A DNA stretch of 48,637 nucleotides from Oscillospiraceae bacterium (GTDB lineage: Bacteria > Bacillota > Clostridia > Oscillospirales > SIG627): NCBI GenBank assembly GCA_034925865.1, contig JAYFRN010000018.1:1-48637 (forward strand), given 5' to 3'. A program made the position numbers and the translations under genes. This document shows positions 8,942 to 17,133 of the stretch, piece after piece. Under the pieces are notes generated by a model, which ran no database searches, had not been told where the DNA came from, and worked only from the letters and a program-made list of their open reading frames with translations. The number at the start of each line of letters is the position of its first letter. Within the stretch, counting starts at the first letter, position 1.

Positions 8942-9514
8942 ATGGCAAAAGCAGTATGGAGCCCCGCAACTATTCTCGCGCCTGTTCCGGTTGTATTCGT
9001 TGGATGCGGCACGCTCGAGCATCCCAATGTACTGACAGTCGCGTGGACCGGAATCGTAAATTCAAATCCGGCTATGACATATGTATCGATTCGTCCGCAG
9101 AGGTATTCTCATAATATAATAGAAAGCACAGGGGAATTTACAATAAACCTTGCTACAAGCTCAATGTGTCGCGCGCTCGATTCCTGCGGCGTATATACCG
9201 GCGCGAAAGCCGACAAGTTCAGGCTTTTCGGACTTAATCCCGAAAAAGGTGCCAAGGTTGCGGCTCCTTTGATTAAGCAGTCACCCATATCGCTTGAATG
9301 CCGGGTGACCAAAATCATACCGCTCGGCACACACGATATGTTTCTCGCGGAAATAGCCGCAGTCGACGTAGATGAAACGCTTATCGATGAAAACGGAAAG
9401 CTTTGCATGTCAAAAGCAAAGCTTGTCGCGTATTCCCACGGCGACTACCTTGAACTGGGCAGGAAAATAGGATCGTTCGGCTTTTCCGTAAAGAAAAAGC
9501 TAATGAGACCGTAA
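8942..9514 (+). CDS. Flavin reductase-like, FMN-binding split-barrel protein
   Basis: A protein of 190 residues of the flavin reductase domain family (FMN-binding split barrel), which reduce or bind flavin and pass electrons to partner enzymes. Typical features are the N-terminal LAPVPVVFVGCGT strand, LTVAWTGIVNSNPAM, SIRPQRYSHNIIESTGEFTINL, and the GLNPEKGAKVAAPLI and SPISLECRV segments. ATG 8942 is preferred over the in-frame ATG at 8921 because GAAAGG (8926-8931) lies 10 bases before it, while 8921 has no ribosome binding site. It follows mutL with 87 bases between. The physiological partner is not shown by the context. Confidence 0.85.
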   Translation: MAKAVWSPATILAPVPVVFVGCGTLEHPNVLTVAWTGIVNSNPAMTYVSIRPQRYSHNIIESTGEFTINLATSSMCRALDSCGVYTGAKADKFRLFGLNPEKGAKVAAPLIKQSPISLECRVTKIIPLGTHDMFLAEIAAVDVDETLIDENGKLCMSKAKLVAYSHGDYLELGRKIGSFGFSVKKKLMRP

Positions 9515-9558
9515 AAACAATATTATTTTTTCGCCGCAAGGCGGGAAGGTGTGATCAA

Positions 9559-10767
9559 ATGAAAAAAAAGCTTAAAGTCGGGTTTATCGGTGTCGGAAAC
9601 AGAGGACAGAGCCTTATGTCCAATCTGGGCTTTGTCGAAAACACAGTCGTAACGGCTGTATGTGATCTTTGTGAAAGCAGAGTCGCCGAATGCGTGAAGC
9701 AATGCACTGAAAAATACGGTGTTGAATGCTCCGGATTTACCGATTACCGCGAGCTTATCGACAAGGCGGATATCGACGCAGTCATTATCGCGTCGACATG
9801 GTTAACTCATATTCCGACGGCTGTATACGCTATGAAAAAAGGTATATATGTCGGAATGGAGGTTGGGCCTGCCGGTTCTGTCGATGAATGCAGGCGACTT
9901 GTTCATGCACACGAAGAAACCGGAACTCACCTGTTCCTTCTCGAAAACTGCTGCTGGGGCAGATATGAGATGTTTGTGCTCAATCTGATCAGAAAGGGTA
10001 TGCTCGGTGAGCTCATTTATCTTGCCGGAGCGTATCAGCATGACTGCCGTGAGCTTCTTTACAAGGAATACAGCGGAGAAAGACCCTTTGCCGAAAGATA
10101 TCTGCATAAAATAAGAAATATGGAGGGATATCCGACGCATGAGCTTGCTCCTCTGGCAAAATATATAGGCGTCAATGCCGGAAACAGATTCATGACACTG
10201 TCGGCTTCTTCCACAAAGGCCAGAGGCTTTCAGAAATACTATAAAGAAACAACCGGCAAGGATTTTGAAGGAATATATAGACAAGGCGATGTAGTAAATA
10301 CGTTGATAACCTGCGCATGCGGTGAGACGATAACGCTTACATACGACACGTCGCTTCCTCGCCCATATTCAAGAGGACTGAGAGTTCAAGGAACGAACGG
10401 ACTTTGGATGGAGGACAATCATTCTGTCTATATTGAAGGCAGAAGCCCTAAGGACGCGTGGGAAAAAGATGATGATTATCTCACTGAATTTGATCATCCG
10501 CTGTGGAAGAAGAGCCTTGAGGAAGGCGTAAAGGGTGGCCACGGAGGAATGGATTATCTCATGCTTGAGGCGTTCTGTTATTACGCACGTAATAATATGC
10601 GCCCGCCTCTCGATGTATATGACGCCGCCTCATATATTTCGATTTCATGCCTTGTCGAGCAATCGCTTTCGTTGGGAGGAACCGCGATATCGATCCCGGA
10701 TTTCACCGACGGAAAATGGGTTATCAAGCGTGCTGCCGACGAAAATGATTACGATGTAAATGTATAA
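9559..10767 (+). CDS. Gfo/Idh/MocA-family protein, GH109-like
   Basis: NAD(P)-binding Rossmann protein of 402 residues. The N terminus VGFIGVGNRGQSLM is the dinucleotide-binding glycine motif. The C-terminal half resembles GH109 glycosidases (alpha-N-acetylgalactosaminidase type), which use bound NAD+ in a redox elimination mechanism. The matching parts are EGYPTHELAPLAKYIGVNAG, GDVVNTLITCACGETI, LPRPYSRGLRVQGTNGLW, a HPLWKK segment, GGHGGMDYLM and DFTDGKW near the end. It has no signal peptide, whereas several known GH109 enzymes are exported. It could instead be a sugar dehydrogenase; substrate unknown. It is preceded by AAGG and a small CGCC-GCAA-GGCG hairpin. Confidence 0.8.
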   Translation: MKKKLKVGFIGVGNRGQSLMSNLGFVENTVVTAVCDLCESRVAECVKQCTEKYGVECSGFTDYRELIDKADIDAVIIASTWLTHIPTAVYAMKKGIYVGMEVGPAGSVDECRRLVHAHEETGTHLFLLENCCWGRYEMFVLNLIRKGMLGELIYLAGAYQHDCRELLYKEYSGERPFAERYLHKIRNMEGYPTHELAPLAKYIGVNAGNRFMTLSASSTKARGFQKYYKETTGKDFEGIYRQGDVVNTLITCACGETITLTYDTSLPRPYSRGLRVQGTNGLWMEDNHSVYIEGRSPKDAWEKDDDYLTEFDHPLWKKSLEEGVKGGHGGMDYLMLEAFCYYARNNMRPPLDVYDAASYISISCLVEQSLSLGGTAISIPDFTDGKWVIKRAADENDYDVNV

Positions 10768-10770
10768 GTG

Positions 10771-11047
10771 TTAAACGGCATTTAAATAATGTCTATTGAA
10801 GTTTTGGCAGTAGAAAAGCCAGCTAAAACCTGCAGTATTCATTGATTGCCGTCTGTTTTTTAATTGATCGGGAGTCGACCAATTTTGAGGTGCAAGGTTT
10901 TTGAGCTTAATAGCTTAAAAACCTTGCACCTGAACAATCATTGTTTACATCTTTTCCGTACTTTACTGTCGTATGTGTTTTATAATTGTTCAGCAGACAT
11001 TAAATAAGCCTTGCATATGAGGTAATTATTCAATGCCGCGTTAATAA
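10771..11047 (+). repeat. Disrupted palindromic repeats (copy A region)
   Basis: The left end TTAAACGGCATTTAAATAA at 10771-10789 is identical over 18 bases to the left end of copy B (14918-14936). The right end GTAATTATT...GCGTTAATAA lies at 11022-11047. Inside, from about 10981, is a short copy in which CATTAAATAAGCCTTG is joined almost directly to GGTAATTATTCAATGCCG, so the central hairpin has been lost. The span is therefore probably two decayed copies, or one copy split by other DNA (10790-10980), not one intact element. Confidence 0.55.
10888..10931. other. Near-perfect 20-bp hairpin with TAAT loop
   Basis: AGGTGCAAGGTTTTT (10888-10902) pairs exactly with AAAAACCTTGCACCT (10917-10931). 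Inside are a G-U pair and AGCT/AGCT arms closing a TAAT loop (10908-10911). No T-run follows on either strand, so it is not a standard terminator. It lies in the 319-base gap between the GH109-like gene and the next gene, within the disrupted repeat region. Confidence 0.75.
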
Positions 11048-11086
11048 TATTTTACCCTGCAATGAAATGAAAGGATATAAATAAAA

Positions 11087-11911
11087 ATGAAACAACCTGT
11101 CATATGTGATAAGGATAGGGAGGCTTTCTCCGGGCTCTATCCGGAAATGAGCCCCGGACAGATTGAACAGCTGATACTCGGCGAACAGGAGGGAGTGGCT
11201 TTTTCGGAATATGCTTTTCCTTCTCTGTCGCCTGATGAAATGGCATCGCGCCGCGAAGCGCTTTCAGACCGTAAAAAAAAGCTGACGGCAATTTTTGAAT
11301 GCCGCACCTTTTCCGCGCCTCAAGATCCGATTGACGTCTTTTTTAACCCGTGTGAGCTTTTGCTTGAATACCTGTTAAACGAAAAGCTCAAGGGGGTATC
11401 TTACAGAGATATAACAAGATGGGCTTCACAGAACGGTTTTCTTCAGGGACGCATGACTCGCGTCATTGGGGAAGTGACGGCCGGAAGACCGATAAAAAAC
11501 GGTATAGGCCTTACGGAAAAAATTCTGCCTGAAAAGTATACCGCTCTCTCTTGCTGTATTAAAGCGGTTCAGACTGATATGAATGTAGAACTTTATCCCG
11601 GTATAGAAGCAAAGGCCGATATCTATAAAACCTTTGGCAAAATGGGACAGGATAAAATTAAGAATGTTTCTTTGTCCGCCGATACGGCTTTTATTGTCCG
11701 CGACAAGCTTTGCGGATATGCGGAGAGCTATTATTCGGTCGCCATATTGACGTCCGGCTTGTGGTTCGCGCTATCCGTCGTTCCGAATACAGGAGCCATC
11801 AAAGGGGAGGCGGCGGTAATACTGACCTTTGCCGATAAAGATGCAATATATACCGACGAAGCCAAAAAGTATTTTAATTGTTCATGCCTGTCAGCGGGAC
11901 TGAAGGGATAA
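11087..11911 (+). CDS. Hypothetical protein, 274 residues
   Basis: I do not recognise this protein. It has no signal peptide or clear membrane helix. The N-terminal ~75 residues are charged and helical (PEMSPGQIEQLILGEQEG, SRREALSDRKKKLTAIFEC). The middle part contains RDITRWASQNGFLQGRMTRVIGEV, which could be a small helical recognition unit. The C-terminal half is mixed alpha/beta with a hydrophobic YYSVAILTSGLWFALSVV stretch. AAAGGA is about 12 bases upstream. Codon use is like that of the neighbours, so it is probably a real native gene. It is 67 bases from the metallo-beta-lactamase gene and may share its transcript. Confidence 0.7.
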   Translation: MKQPVICDKDREAFSGLYPEMSPGQIEQLILGEQEGVAFSEYAFPSLSPDEMASRREALSDRKKKLTAIFECRTFSAPQDPIDVFFNPCELLLEYLLNEKLKGVSYRDITRWASQNGFLQGRMTRVIGEVTAGRPIKNGIGLTEKILPEKYTALSCCIKAVQTDMNVELYPGIEAKADIYKTFGKMGQDKIKNVSLSADTAFIVRDKLCGYAESYYSVAILTSGLWFALSVVPNTGAIKGEAAVILTFADKDAIYTDEAKKYFNCSCLSAGLKG

Positions 11912-11978
11912 ATAATTATTAAGCCCGGCCGAGCTTGCCTGACTTCTTAAACACGCATACAAGAAAGGCTTATTTGAT

Positions 11979-12926
11979 ATGAACGGAGGCGCCGAAAAGA
12001 AAAGAATCGGCAATACAACGCTGATTACTAATTCCGTCATGAGCTTTGTTCTCTTGATCGGGATTTTGATTATATGGAAGTATATATTGCCGGGCAGGTT
12101 TTCTTTTAAGCCGGATATTACCGCAGAGGTCGGAGAAACATGCGCTAAGGTCGATTTTATCGATGTGGGGCAGGGTGACGCGGCTCTTGTTTCCACTGAC
12201 GACGGAAAATACATATTGATCGACTGCGGTCCGGAGGAAAATCGTTCCTCGCTGCTTGCGTTTCTGCGTATTAACGGAATTAAAAAGCTTGATATGCTGA
12301 TCCTGACGCATCCTCATTCGGATCACATCGGTTCAGCCGCGAGAATTGTGAAGGAGTTTGTTCCTGACAAAATTCTGATAACAAGCCGTACCGAAAAGAC
12401 ACCCGAATACGAAGAGCTTATCGACGCGTTCAATTCGACCGAGGGAATTTCGGTTGAAACGGCTGTAACAGGCAGAGAATATATCGTCGGAAGCGCAGTT
12501 ATAAGAATATTATACTCGCGTGCTGCTTATGATCAAAACAGAGAAGACGCGAATAACGACAGTATTGTGACTAAAATCACTCTTTCCGGTAAAAGCTTTT
12601 TATTTATGGCAGACGCTGAAACAGAGACTGAAAAAGAGATATGCGGTATGTTTCCGGCTTCTGAACTGAAAGCCGACGTTATAAAAATCGGACATCACGG
12701 TTCCGACTCATCCACCTCAGAACAGCTTATTGACATTGTGTCACCGGAATTCGCCGTGATTTCTGTCGGTGAAGACAATGGCTTCGGTCATCCCTCTGAA
12801 AGTGTGACAGAACGTCTTAAGGAACGCGGTATAAAAATATACCGCACGGATATAAGCGGGACGGTAAGATTTAAATTTACCAATGATGCTTTGGCCACTT
12901 ATATTACCAGGGTAGCAGATAAATAA
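11979..12926 (+). CDS. Membrane-anchored ComEC/Rec2-type metallo-beta-lactamase-fold hydrolase
   Basis: A protein of 315 residues with one N-terminal membrane helix (about 17-37), placing the catalytic domain outside the cell. The metallo-beta-lactamase fold carries FIDVGQGDAAL, the metal motif THPHSDH (H111, H113, D115, H116), DNDSIV-like NNDSIV, LFMADAE, IGHHGSDSSTS and FGHPSES. This is the ComEC C-terminal or 'ComEC/Rec2-related' arrangement, thought to act on nucleic acid or phosphoesters. The membrane channel part of ComEC is absent, so this is a stand-alone hydrolase. AAGAAAGG at 11961-11968 fixes the start. A rho-independent terminator follows 10 bases after the stop. Confidence 0.88.
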   Translation: MNGGAEKKRIGNTTLITNSVMSFVLLIGILIIWKYILPGRFSFKPDITAEVGETCAKVDFIDVGQGDAALVSTDDGKYILIDCGPEENRSSLLAFLRINGIKKLDMLILTHPHSDHIGSAARIVKEFVPDKILITSRTEKTPEYEELIDAFNSTEGISVETAVTGREYIVGSAVIRILYSRAAYDQNREDANNDSIVTKITLSGKSFLFMADAETETEKEICGMFPASELKADVIKIGHHGSDSSTSEQLIDIVSPEFAVISVGEDNGFGHPSESVTERLKERGIKIYRTDISGTVRFKFTNDALATYITRVADK

Positions 12927-12936
12927 TGTTTATTTT

Positions 12937-12961
12937 AAGCCGCTTGTGAAAGCGGCTTTTT
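12937..12961 (+). terminator. Rho-independent terminator after the metallo-beta-lactamase gene
   Basis: AAGCCGCTT (12937-12945), loop GTGA, AAGCGGCTT (12950-12958), then T-run. Confidence 0.9.
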
Positions 12962-13049
12962 AAATCCACAGGATTATAAATGCTTTGTTCACGGCTTGCA
13001 TTGTGATTACCGGGAAAGAAAATTAAGAACTATATGCATTGAGATTGAG

Positions 13050-13162
13050 TTATGAAAATAATCCCACGAAAATTCGTGAAGAGGCGATATTATAAAAGCG
13101 AAAAGCCGTATACCAAAAGCTATTCTCTCATAAAGCGTGTTATTTGACTTGCCCTTATAATA
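13050..13162 (+). repeat. Palindromic MITE-like repeat, copy E (diverged)
   Basis: The core TATAAAAGCGAAAAGCCGTA (13091-13110) and the following TACCAAAAGC, TTCTCTCATAAAG and GTTATTTGACTTGCC line up with copy C in order. The left part is poorly conserved and includes its own CACGAA-AA-TTCGTG palindrome (13065-13078). Boundaries are approximate. It lies in the 357-base gap before the uracil permease, upstream of that gene's promoter. Confidence 0.5.
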
Positions 13163-13202
13163 TGTTTGGGCAAAATCACATAAAAATCATCATCGAATTA
13201 TG

Positions 13203-13216
13203 TCGTATTTATACGA
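13203..13216. promoter_or_regulatory. Palindrome upstream of the uracil permease promoter (possible operator)
   Basis: TCGTAT-TT-ATACGA, a perfect 6-bp inverted repeat with a 2-base centre, ends 8 bases before the -35 box. An upstream position would suit an activator. The binding protein is unknown. Confidence 0.35.
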
Positions 13217-13224
13217 TACGGGGA

Positions 13225-13253
13225 TTTACAATTTTAGAGTAATATGTTAAAAT
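13225..13253 (+). promoter_or_regulatory. Sigma-A-type promoter of the uracil permease
   Basis: TTTACA (13225-13230), 17-base spacer, TAAAAT (13248-13253) preceded by TGT, giving an extended -10. Transcription would start near 13260, 24 bases before the gene, leaving no room for a leader attenuator. Confidence 0.7.
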
Positions 13254-13283
13254 ATTATTAATTATGAATTAACGGAGGTCTTT

Positions 13284-14675
13284 ATGAGCATTATTCAGAA
13301 AATCTTCCCAGGCTCCGCTGAATATCCGAAGAACTCAATCGGCAAAAACATAACGCTCGGATTTCAGCATGCGTTTGCTATGTCCTGTGCGACGATCCTA
13401 GTTCCTCTTCTTACCGGATTGGACGTTGGGGTCGCACTGCTTGCGGCAGGCATAGGAACATTGATTTTTCATCTTTGCACCGGCGGTAAAATGCCTACCT
13501 TTCTCGGCAGTTCATTCGCATTTATCGGCGCTCTCTGCGGTATAATCGGAAACGATGCTTTTGGCGCCACACATGACGAACAAGTTGCTGCCGCAATGGG
13601 TGGCATTATTGCAGCCGGTTCTGTTTATCTTGTGATTGCATTGATTGTAAAGCTCTTCGGCAGCGCATTTATCGACAAGCTCTTTCCTCCTGTTGTACGC
13701 GGCGTCGGCATCGCAATCATCGGACTCAACCTTGCCGGTGTTGCAATAAACAATATCCAGTCAAATAACGGATTTGAAATGTTCACAGGCGGATATTACT
13801 GGAGCTGGGGTATAGCTCTTTTCACATGTATGCTTGCCATTATTCTTTCCAGCTACGGCAAGGGAATGGTAAAAATGAGCTCGATCGTAATCGCGCTCGC
13901 CTCCGGATATATTCTTACGTTTATCCTTGTTAAAACAGGGATTGCTCCCGCGGGACTCATGACCTTCGGAGCGGCCGCCACTGATACTTCGGCTGCCACC
14001 GGCATATACAGACAGTGGTTCGAGCTTCCGCATATTATATTCCCCTCATTTAATATTAAATCTATAGGCTTGATCGCTCCGATTGCAATAGTCACAATGG
14101 TCGAGCATGTCGGCGACGTTTATGCAAACGGCGCTGTCGTTGGCAAAAACTTCGTCAAGGATCCCGGACTTCACAGAACTCTGCTTGGTGATGGACTTGC
14201 CACAATGGCGGCCGGCTTCATCGGCGGCCCCGCAAATACGACCTATTCCGAAAACACGGCGGTTCTTGCCGCCACGGGAAATTATAACCCCGCTTCCATA
14301 AGAATTGCAGCAATTATCGCAATTCTTGCGGCTTTCTTCGGAAAAGTAATCGGAGCTATCGAAACTGTTCCTAATTGCGTTCTCGGCGGCGCATGCATCG
14401 TTCTTTATGGAATGATCGCCTCCGTCGGCCTGCGTACTCTCGTTGAAAATCATGTTGATTTCACAAAGAACCGTAATCTCTGCATCGCTGCTGTTATGCT
14501 TGTACTTGCAATCGGAGGAGCGACCATCGGCGGTTCTGACTTCAGCTTTTCCGGCATCGGTCTTGGAATCATCAGCGGAATAATACTCAACATTTGTCTT
14601 CCTGAGAAAAAAGCTGATTCCGGTCTTATTGCGCACAGTGTAAATAAAGATGAAATAATCAGCGAAAAGAAATGA
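13284..14675 (+). CDS. uraA: Uracil permease (NCS2 / UraA family)
   Basis: Integral membrane proton-coupled nucleobase importer of 463 residues with a largely hydrophobic sequence compatible with 14 membrane segments. Family markers are GKMPTFLGSSFAFIGAL near the N terminus, the substrate-site segment VEHVGDVYANGAVVGK, and the GGPANTTYSENTAVLAATG loop, closest to UraA/PyrP-type uracil carriers rather than xanthine carriers. The ribosome binding site is GGAGG, 6 bases before ATG. It is a single-gene transcription unit with its own promoter and a perfect 15-bp-stem terminator. pyrE about 11 kb away is the other pyrimidine gene here. A related nucleobase cannot be excluded. Confidence 0.88.
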   Translation: MSIIQKIFPGSAEYPKNSIGKNITLGFQHAFAMSCATILVPLLTGLDVGVALLAAGIGTLIFHLCTGGKMPTFLGSSFAFIGALCGIIGNDAFGATHDEQVAAAMGGIIAAGSVYLVIALIVKLFGSAFIDKLFPPVVRGVGIAIIGLNLAGVAINNIQSNNGFEMFTGGYYWSWGIALFTCMLAIILSSYGKGMVKMSSIVIALASGYILTFILVKTGIAPAGLMTFGAAATDTSAATGIYRQWFELPHIIFPSFNIKSIGLIAPIAIVTMVEHVGDVYANGAVVGKNFVKDPGLHRTLLGDGLATMAAGFIGGPANTTYSENTAVLAATGNYNPASIRIAAIIAILAAFFGKVIGAIETVPNCVLGGACIVLYGMIASVGLRTLVENHVDFTKNRNLCIAAVMLVLAIGGATIGGSDFSFSGIGLGIISGIILNICLPEKKADSGLIAHSVNKDEIISEKK

Positions 14676-14746
14676 TCTCCTTATAATAAATCAGAATGTT
14701 TATTATCACGCGGCAATTACATATTACAGTCTTATAACTTATGCGC

Positions 14747-14787
14747 GTTCGTCGTCAGATCTGATTGGATCTGACGACGAACTTTTT
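14747..14787 (+). terminator. Strong rho-independent terminator after the uracil permease
   Basis: A perfect 15-bp stem, GTTCGTCGTCAGATC (14747-14761) with GATCTGACGACGAAC (14768-14782), loop TGATTG, followed by TTTTT. Confidence 0.95.
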
Positions 14788-14914
14788 GCGTTCAAAAAGC
14801 ATCATATTATAGTTTACGCAAATTAATCCGGAAAATTTTATATTTTCTATATATAAATCAGATTGCTTCGCATAAAAATGCCCTTTTTTGCTAAAACTAT
14901 GCACGAACCAATTA

Positions 14915-15019
14915 TTATTAAACGGCATTTAAATAAACCTTGTTTTATAAAGGCGAAAAGCCCATATGCTAGAGCCTTTTCTCTCTTTAAGCTGTAATTA
15001 TTTAATGCCGAGTTAATAA
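14915..15019 (+). repeat. Palindromic MITE-like repeat, copy B
   Basis: A 105-bp element. Its left end TTATTAAACGGCATTTAAAT is an imperfect inverted repeat of the right end (reverse complement TTATTAACTCGGCATTAAAT). Inside, AAAGGCGAAAAG and CTTTTCTCTCTTT form a second inverted pair around a CATATGCTAG-type loop. It is about 85-90% identical by eye to copy C. It lies just upstream of spoVT, so the spoVT promoter may be within or next to it. Confidence 0.85.
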
Positions 15020-15049
15020 ACATAAATTCAAATTAAGGATGGTCAGCAT

Positions 15050-15580
15050 ATGAAAGCAACAGGAATTGTACGAAGAATAGACGATCTCGGAAGAATAGTA
15101 ATACCAAAGGAAATAAGAAGAACGCTCAGACTTCGGGACGGTGACGCTCTGGAGATCTTTACAGAAAAAAACGGAGAAGTAATTTTTAAAAAATACTCGC
15201 CCGTAGCAGAAATGTTCGAATTCGCGACGAGCTATTGTGACGCGTTGTTTAAGGGCGCGGGGTGCGCAGTCTGTGTATTTGACAGGGACGGAGTAATCGC
15301 AAGCGCCGGTATTCCAAAAAAAGATATCACGGACGCAAAGCTGCCTCCCAGAGCAGAGGAGCTGTTCGAATTAAGAAAGCAATATGTCAGAAAAAGCGGC
15401 GACGAACCGATAACCGTTGGCATGGGCGGAATGTGTATATCCGTTCTTTCTCCGATTTCTTCCGAAGGGGAGATTGTCGGAGCCATAGCGGCACTAAACG
15501 ACGGGCGCACCGACTCTGAAGAAGCTATGAAGCTGCTTATTGCCACCGCAGCCGTTTTTTTGGGCAAACAGCTCAGTTGA
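15050..15580 (+). CDS. spoVT: Stage V sporulation protein T, AbrB-type transcription regulator
   Basis: A 176-residue regulator that in Bacillus acts in the forespore under sigma-G control and tunes late forespore genes. The N-terminal swapped-hairpin AbrB domain is nearly canonical (MKATGIVRRIDDLGRIVIPK, then EIRRTLRLRDGDALEI). The C-terminal ~115 residues form the GAF-like domain typical of SpoVT and missing in AbrB. AAGGATGG precedes the ATG. The gene stands alone between two copies of the palindromic repeat and is closed by a terminator-like hairpin at 15702-15742. It shows the organism carries a sporulation programme. Confidence 0.95.
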   Translation: MKATGIVRRIDDLGRIVIPKEIRRTLRLRDGDALEIFTEKNGEVIFKKYSPVAEMFEFATSYCDALFKGAGCAVCVFDRDGVIASAGIPKKDITDAKLPPRAEELFELRKQYVRKSGDEPITVGMGGMCISVLSPISSEGEIVGAIAALNDGRTDSEEAMKLLIATAAVFLGKQLS

Positions 15581-15584
15581 GATT

Positions 15585-15691
15585 TTATAACTCTTGCGGT
15601 CATTGTATACACAACAACATAGGAAGAAAAGCCCATATACCATAACCCTTTCTTTTGTTAAAGTGCAATTATTTAATTGGCCCATTAATAA
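15585..15691 (+). repeat. Palindromic MITE-like repeat, copy D
   Basis: It has the same 107-base length as copy C. The right two thirds match well (GAAAAGCCCATATACCATAA, TTTCTTTTGTTAAAG, GCAATTATTTAAT, TTAATAA). The left end TTATAACTCTTGCGGTCATT is diverged but alignable. With copy B it brackets spoVT in the same orientation. Confidence 0.7.
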
Positions 15692-15701
15692 TAAAAGATT
15701 T

Positions 15702-15742
15702 AATCGCGGACAGCTTTGAAAATAAATGCTGTCCGCGATTTT
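15702..15742. terminator. Terminator-like hairpin after spoVT
   Basis: AATCGCGGACAGC (15702-15714) pairs perfectly with GCTGTCCGCGATT (15728-15740) and is followed by TT; the T-run is short. It lies between spoVT and the glyA promoter. Confidence 0.7.
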
Positions 15743-15824
15743 CTGTGCTAAAAACCTCAAATTGATGACGGATAATTTACAAATGCATAATATCAGAAAA
15801 TTCGCGGAATTGTAACAAATTCGC

Positions 15825-15853
15825 TTGCCTTATGGTGTAAAATAGAATATAAT
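15825..15853 (+). promoter_or_regulatory. Sigma-A-type promoter of glyA and the following run of genes
   Basis: TTGCCT (15825-15830), 17-base spacer, TATAAT (15848-15853). The start point would be about 30 bases before the glyA ATG. Confidence 0.75.
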
Positions 15854-15888
15854 TATCTATTATCAAGCATTTACGAAAGGGAACTGAA

Positions 15889-17133
15889 ATGATAAAGGAA
15901 AACATCGAATTTCTCAAGCAGAAGGATCCGGATGTAGGCAGAGCCATAGAAAAAGAGTATAGGCGCCAGAGCCGCAATATTGAGCTTATTGCGAGCGAGA
16001 ATATCGTTTCCGAAGCTGTTTTGGCTGCGGCGGGAACAGTTTTGACTAATAAATATGCCGAAGGATATCCCGGAAAAAGATATTATGGCGGATGCGAGGA
16101 AGTCGACGTAGTTGAAAATATAGCTATAGAAAGAGCCAAAAGGCTTTTCGGAGCGGAGCATGCCAATGTACAGCCGCACAGCGGGGCACAGGCTAATCTG
16201 GCAGTATATTTTGCCCTTCTCAAACCGGGCGATACCGTTTTGGGAATGAGCCTTGCGCACGGCGGTCATCTTACCCACGGCAGCCCTGTCAATCTCTCCG
16301 GGACTTATTATAATTTTGTTTCTTACGGTCTTAATGACGTTTCTCAAACGATTGATTACGACGAGCTTGAAAAGCTCGCAGAAATAAACAAACCCAAGCT
16401 GATCGTCGCGGGCGCGAGCGCATATCCGCGTAAGATTGATTTTGCGAGAATTTCCGAAATTGCGAAAAAAGTCGGAGCATATTTTATGGTCGACATGGCG
16501 CATATCGCGGGGCTTGTCGCCGCTGGGCTGCATGATAATCCCGTAAAATATGCCGATGTCGTCACAACAACCACTCATAAAACCTTGAGAGGTCCACGTG
16601 GCGGAATGATACTTTGCCGCGAAGAGCTTGCAAAACAAATTAACAAGGCAATATTCCCGGGCACACAGGGCGGTCCGCTCATGCATATTATCGCCGCAAA
16701 GGCGGTTTGCTTCGGCGAAGCGCTTAGGCCTGAATTCAAGATATATCAGCAGAACATAGTCGAAAACGCTGATGTTCTCGCGAAAAGCCTTATTTCAGAG
16801 GGCTTTGATCTTGTTTCCGGAGGAACGGACAATCATCTCATGCTCGTCGATCTGAGGAATATGAATATCACGGGTAAAGAGCTTGAACACCGCCTTGATG
16901 AGGTTTATATCACCGTAAATAAAAACGCCGTTCCGAACGATCCGCAAAGCCCGTTTATCACAAGCGGCATCCGCATCGGAACTCCGGCCGTTACTTCACG
17001 TGGATTCGGTAAAGCGGAAATGAAGCTTATTGCGCGCTTTATAAAAGAAACCGCATCGGATTTTGAGGCAAAGGCTCCGTCTGTACGCGATGAGGTCAGC
17101 GCTCTCTGTGAACGGTTCCCGATTTACGAATAA
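15889..17133 (+). CDS. glyA: Serine hydroxymethyltransferase
   Basis: PLP enzyme that interconverts serine and glycine while loading or unloading the one-carbon unit on tetrahydrofolate. It has 414 residues, the normal length. Hallmarks are [15 protein letters not shown], the [20 protein letters not shown] block, HSGAQAN, and the PLP lysine K231 in [14 protein letters not shown], followed by a [11 protein letters not shown]-type stretch and [16 protein letters not shown]. Ribosome binding site GAAAGGGAA. The stop overlaps the next start (TAATG), so the amidohydrolase is translationally coupled. Confidence 0.98.
   Translation: MIKENIEFLKQKDPDVGRAIEKEYRRQSRNIELIASENIVSEAVLAAAGTVLTNKYAEGYPGKRYYGGCEEVDVVENIAIERAKRLFGAEHANVQPHSGAQANLAVYFALLKPGDTVLGMSLAHGGHLTHGSPVNLSGTYYNFVSYGLNDVSQTIDYDELEKLAEINKPKLIVAGASAYPRKIDFARISEIAKKVGAYFMVDMAHIAGLVAAGLHDNPVKYADVVTTTTHKTLRGPRGGMILCREELAKQINKAIFPGTQGGPLMHIIAAKAVCFGEALRPEFKIYQQNIVENADVLAKSLISEGFDLVSGGTDNHLMLVDLRNMNITGKELEHRLDEVYITVNKNAVPNDPQSPFITSGIRIGTPAVTSRGFGKAEMKLIARFIKETASDFEAKAPSVRDEVSALCERFPIYE

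Noticed and set aside
10888-10931. Rho-independent terminator of the GH109-like gene
   Set aside because: The hairpin is strong but has no T-run on either side.
14046-14636. Minus-strand open frame of 196 codons
   Set aside because: It is antisense to the uracil permease gene; the translation is rich in Asp, Ser and Lys with no domain.
14970-14978. Sigma-K -10 element for spoVT (CATATGCTA)
   Set aside because: It lies in the loop of a repeated element, is not kept in other copies, and spoVT is a sigma-G gene in Bacillus.
15871-16686. Minus-strand open frame of 271 codons
   Set aside because: It is antisense to glyA, low-complexity in translation, and produced by codon bias of the real gene.
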